Program-made: the position numbers and the translations under genes | Assembly (NCBI GenBank): GCA_947311455.1 | Contig: CAMZKY010000219.1 | Coordinates: 1 to 14,071 of the forward strand | Direction of reading: 5' to 3' | DNA from: an uncultured Marinosulfonomonas sp. | GTDB lineage: Bacteria > Pseudomonadota > Alphaproteobacteria > Rhodobacterales > Rhodobacteraceae | DNA: 14,071 nt | In this document: positions 13,710 through 14,071 of the stretch, piece after piece | Position numbering within the stretch: the stretch's first letter is position 1 | How the letters are laid out: every line of letters begins with the position of its first letter | Notes under the pieces: generated by a model | The model's input: the letters and a program-made list of their open reading frames with translations, nothing else | Databases searched by the model: none | What the model was told of the DNA's origin: nothing

Positions 13710-13720
13710 CATAGAATCTC

Positions 13721-14071
13721 TTACCCCAACACCTTGGCCATAGCCGCCGCCAACCGTTTTGCCGTGTCGCTTTTGCTCATCCGGGGCCACGCCTCGGCCC
13801 CCTGATCCGAAATCAGCGTCACAGCATTTTCACTGCCCCCCATGATGCCGGTTTCAGGCGAAACATCATTGGCCACAATCCAGTCACAGCCTTTGCGCAA
13901 CCGTTTCGCAGTCGCGTTTTTAATCACATCATCAGTTTCCGCCGCAAATCCTACCACCAATTCAGGGCGGCCTTTTTTCATCTGGCTAACGGTGGCCAAA
14001 ATATCGGGGTTTTCGGCAAACTCCAGTACAGGCAAACTGCCTTTTCCGTCTTTTTTCATCTTGGAGGTCAC
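13721..14071 (-). CDS. coaBC: Bifunctional CoaBC, C-terminal part of the CoaB domain (cut by window edge)
   Basis: The visible 116 codons are the end of CoaBC, which ligates cysteine to phosphopantothenate and decarboxylates the product in coenzyme A synthesis. Only the C-terminal end of the CoaB (phosphopantothenate-cysteine ligase) domain is present; the decarboxylase domain and most of the ligase domain lie beyond the right edge. Marks of the domain are SKMKKDG, corresponding to the conserved lysine-rich KIKK loop, then ENPDILATV, VGFAAETDD, KRLRKGCDWIVANDVS and GIMGGSENAVTLI. The first base of the window edge falls on a codon boundary, but the GTG there is internal, not a start. The gene ends with TAA at 13721-13723 and is followed by a hairpin and dut. 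Confidence 0.93.
   Translation of the reverse strand: MTSKMKKDGKGSLPVLEFAENPDILATVSQMKKGRPELVVGFAAETDDVIKNATAKRLRKGCDWIVANDVSPETGIMGGSENAVTLISDQGAEAWPRMSKSDTAKRLAAAMAKVLG

Noticed and set aside
1..14071. Defence system, prophage, IS element or CRISPR array
   Set aside because: No transposase, integrase, nuclease-helicase, toxin-antitoxin pair or regularly spaced repeats were seen; the genes are metabolic or transport functions with uniform base use.

Overview
The window looks like a chromosomal segment of an alphaproteobacterium, most likely Rhodobacterales (Roseobacter group). This rests on gene content and order: coaBC-dut-membrane-anchored ThiF/MoeB, YbjN-proC, YmdB-DMT permease, and a class II HDAC-like deacetylase. 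GC content looks moderate, near 50% by eye. Coding is dense. Every gene lies on the minus strand except one small plus-strand DUF167 gene, and I see no insertion sequence, phage gene, tRNA, rRNA or CRISPR array. No stretch over 300 bases lacks a gene.

Layout from left to right, with transcription mostly right to left: (1) the 5' part of a class II HDAC-like amidohydrolase, cut by the left edge, divergent from a DUF167/YggU gene. (2) A tight operon transcribed YbjN -> proC -> CsaA-like tRNA-binding protein -> D-2-hydroxyacid dehydrogenase, with coding overlaps; its end meets DUF167 at a shared hairpin terminator. (3) A 149-bp intergenic region, then an SLC13-type transporter with two RCK_C domains. 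(4) A string transcribed YmdB phosphoesterase -> EamA/DMT permease -> a DgoK-like protein whose active-site motifs are all altered. (5) An M3 oligopeptidase. (6) A polar amino-acid ABC module (binding protein, attenuator hairpin, permease) without its ATPase gene. (7) coaBC (partial) -> dut -> ThiF/MoeB with an N-terminal membrane domain.

Most genes are housekeeping: coenzyme A, dUTP hydrolysis, proline synthesis, sulfur-carrier activation, peptide turnover and nutrient transport. Three things deserve most attention. First, an apparent pseudokinase of the DgoK family is kept intact in an operon with a phosphoesterase and a permease. Second, a 26-bp perfect palindrome with a T-tract lies between the binding-protein and permease genes, and one arm can also pair over the permease start codon. 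Third, the ThiF/MoeB gene has a three-helix membrane domain and a well-placed internal start that could give a second, soluble product. I found no clear new multi-gene defence or mobile system.
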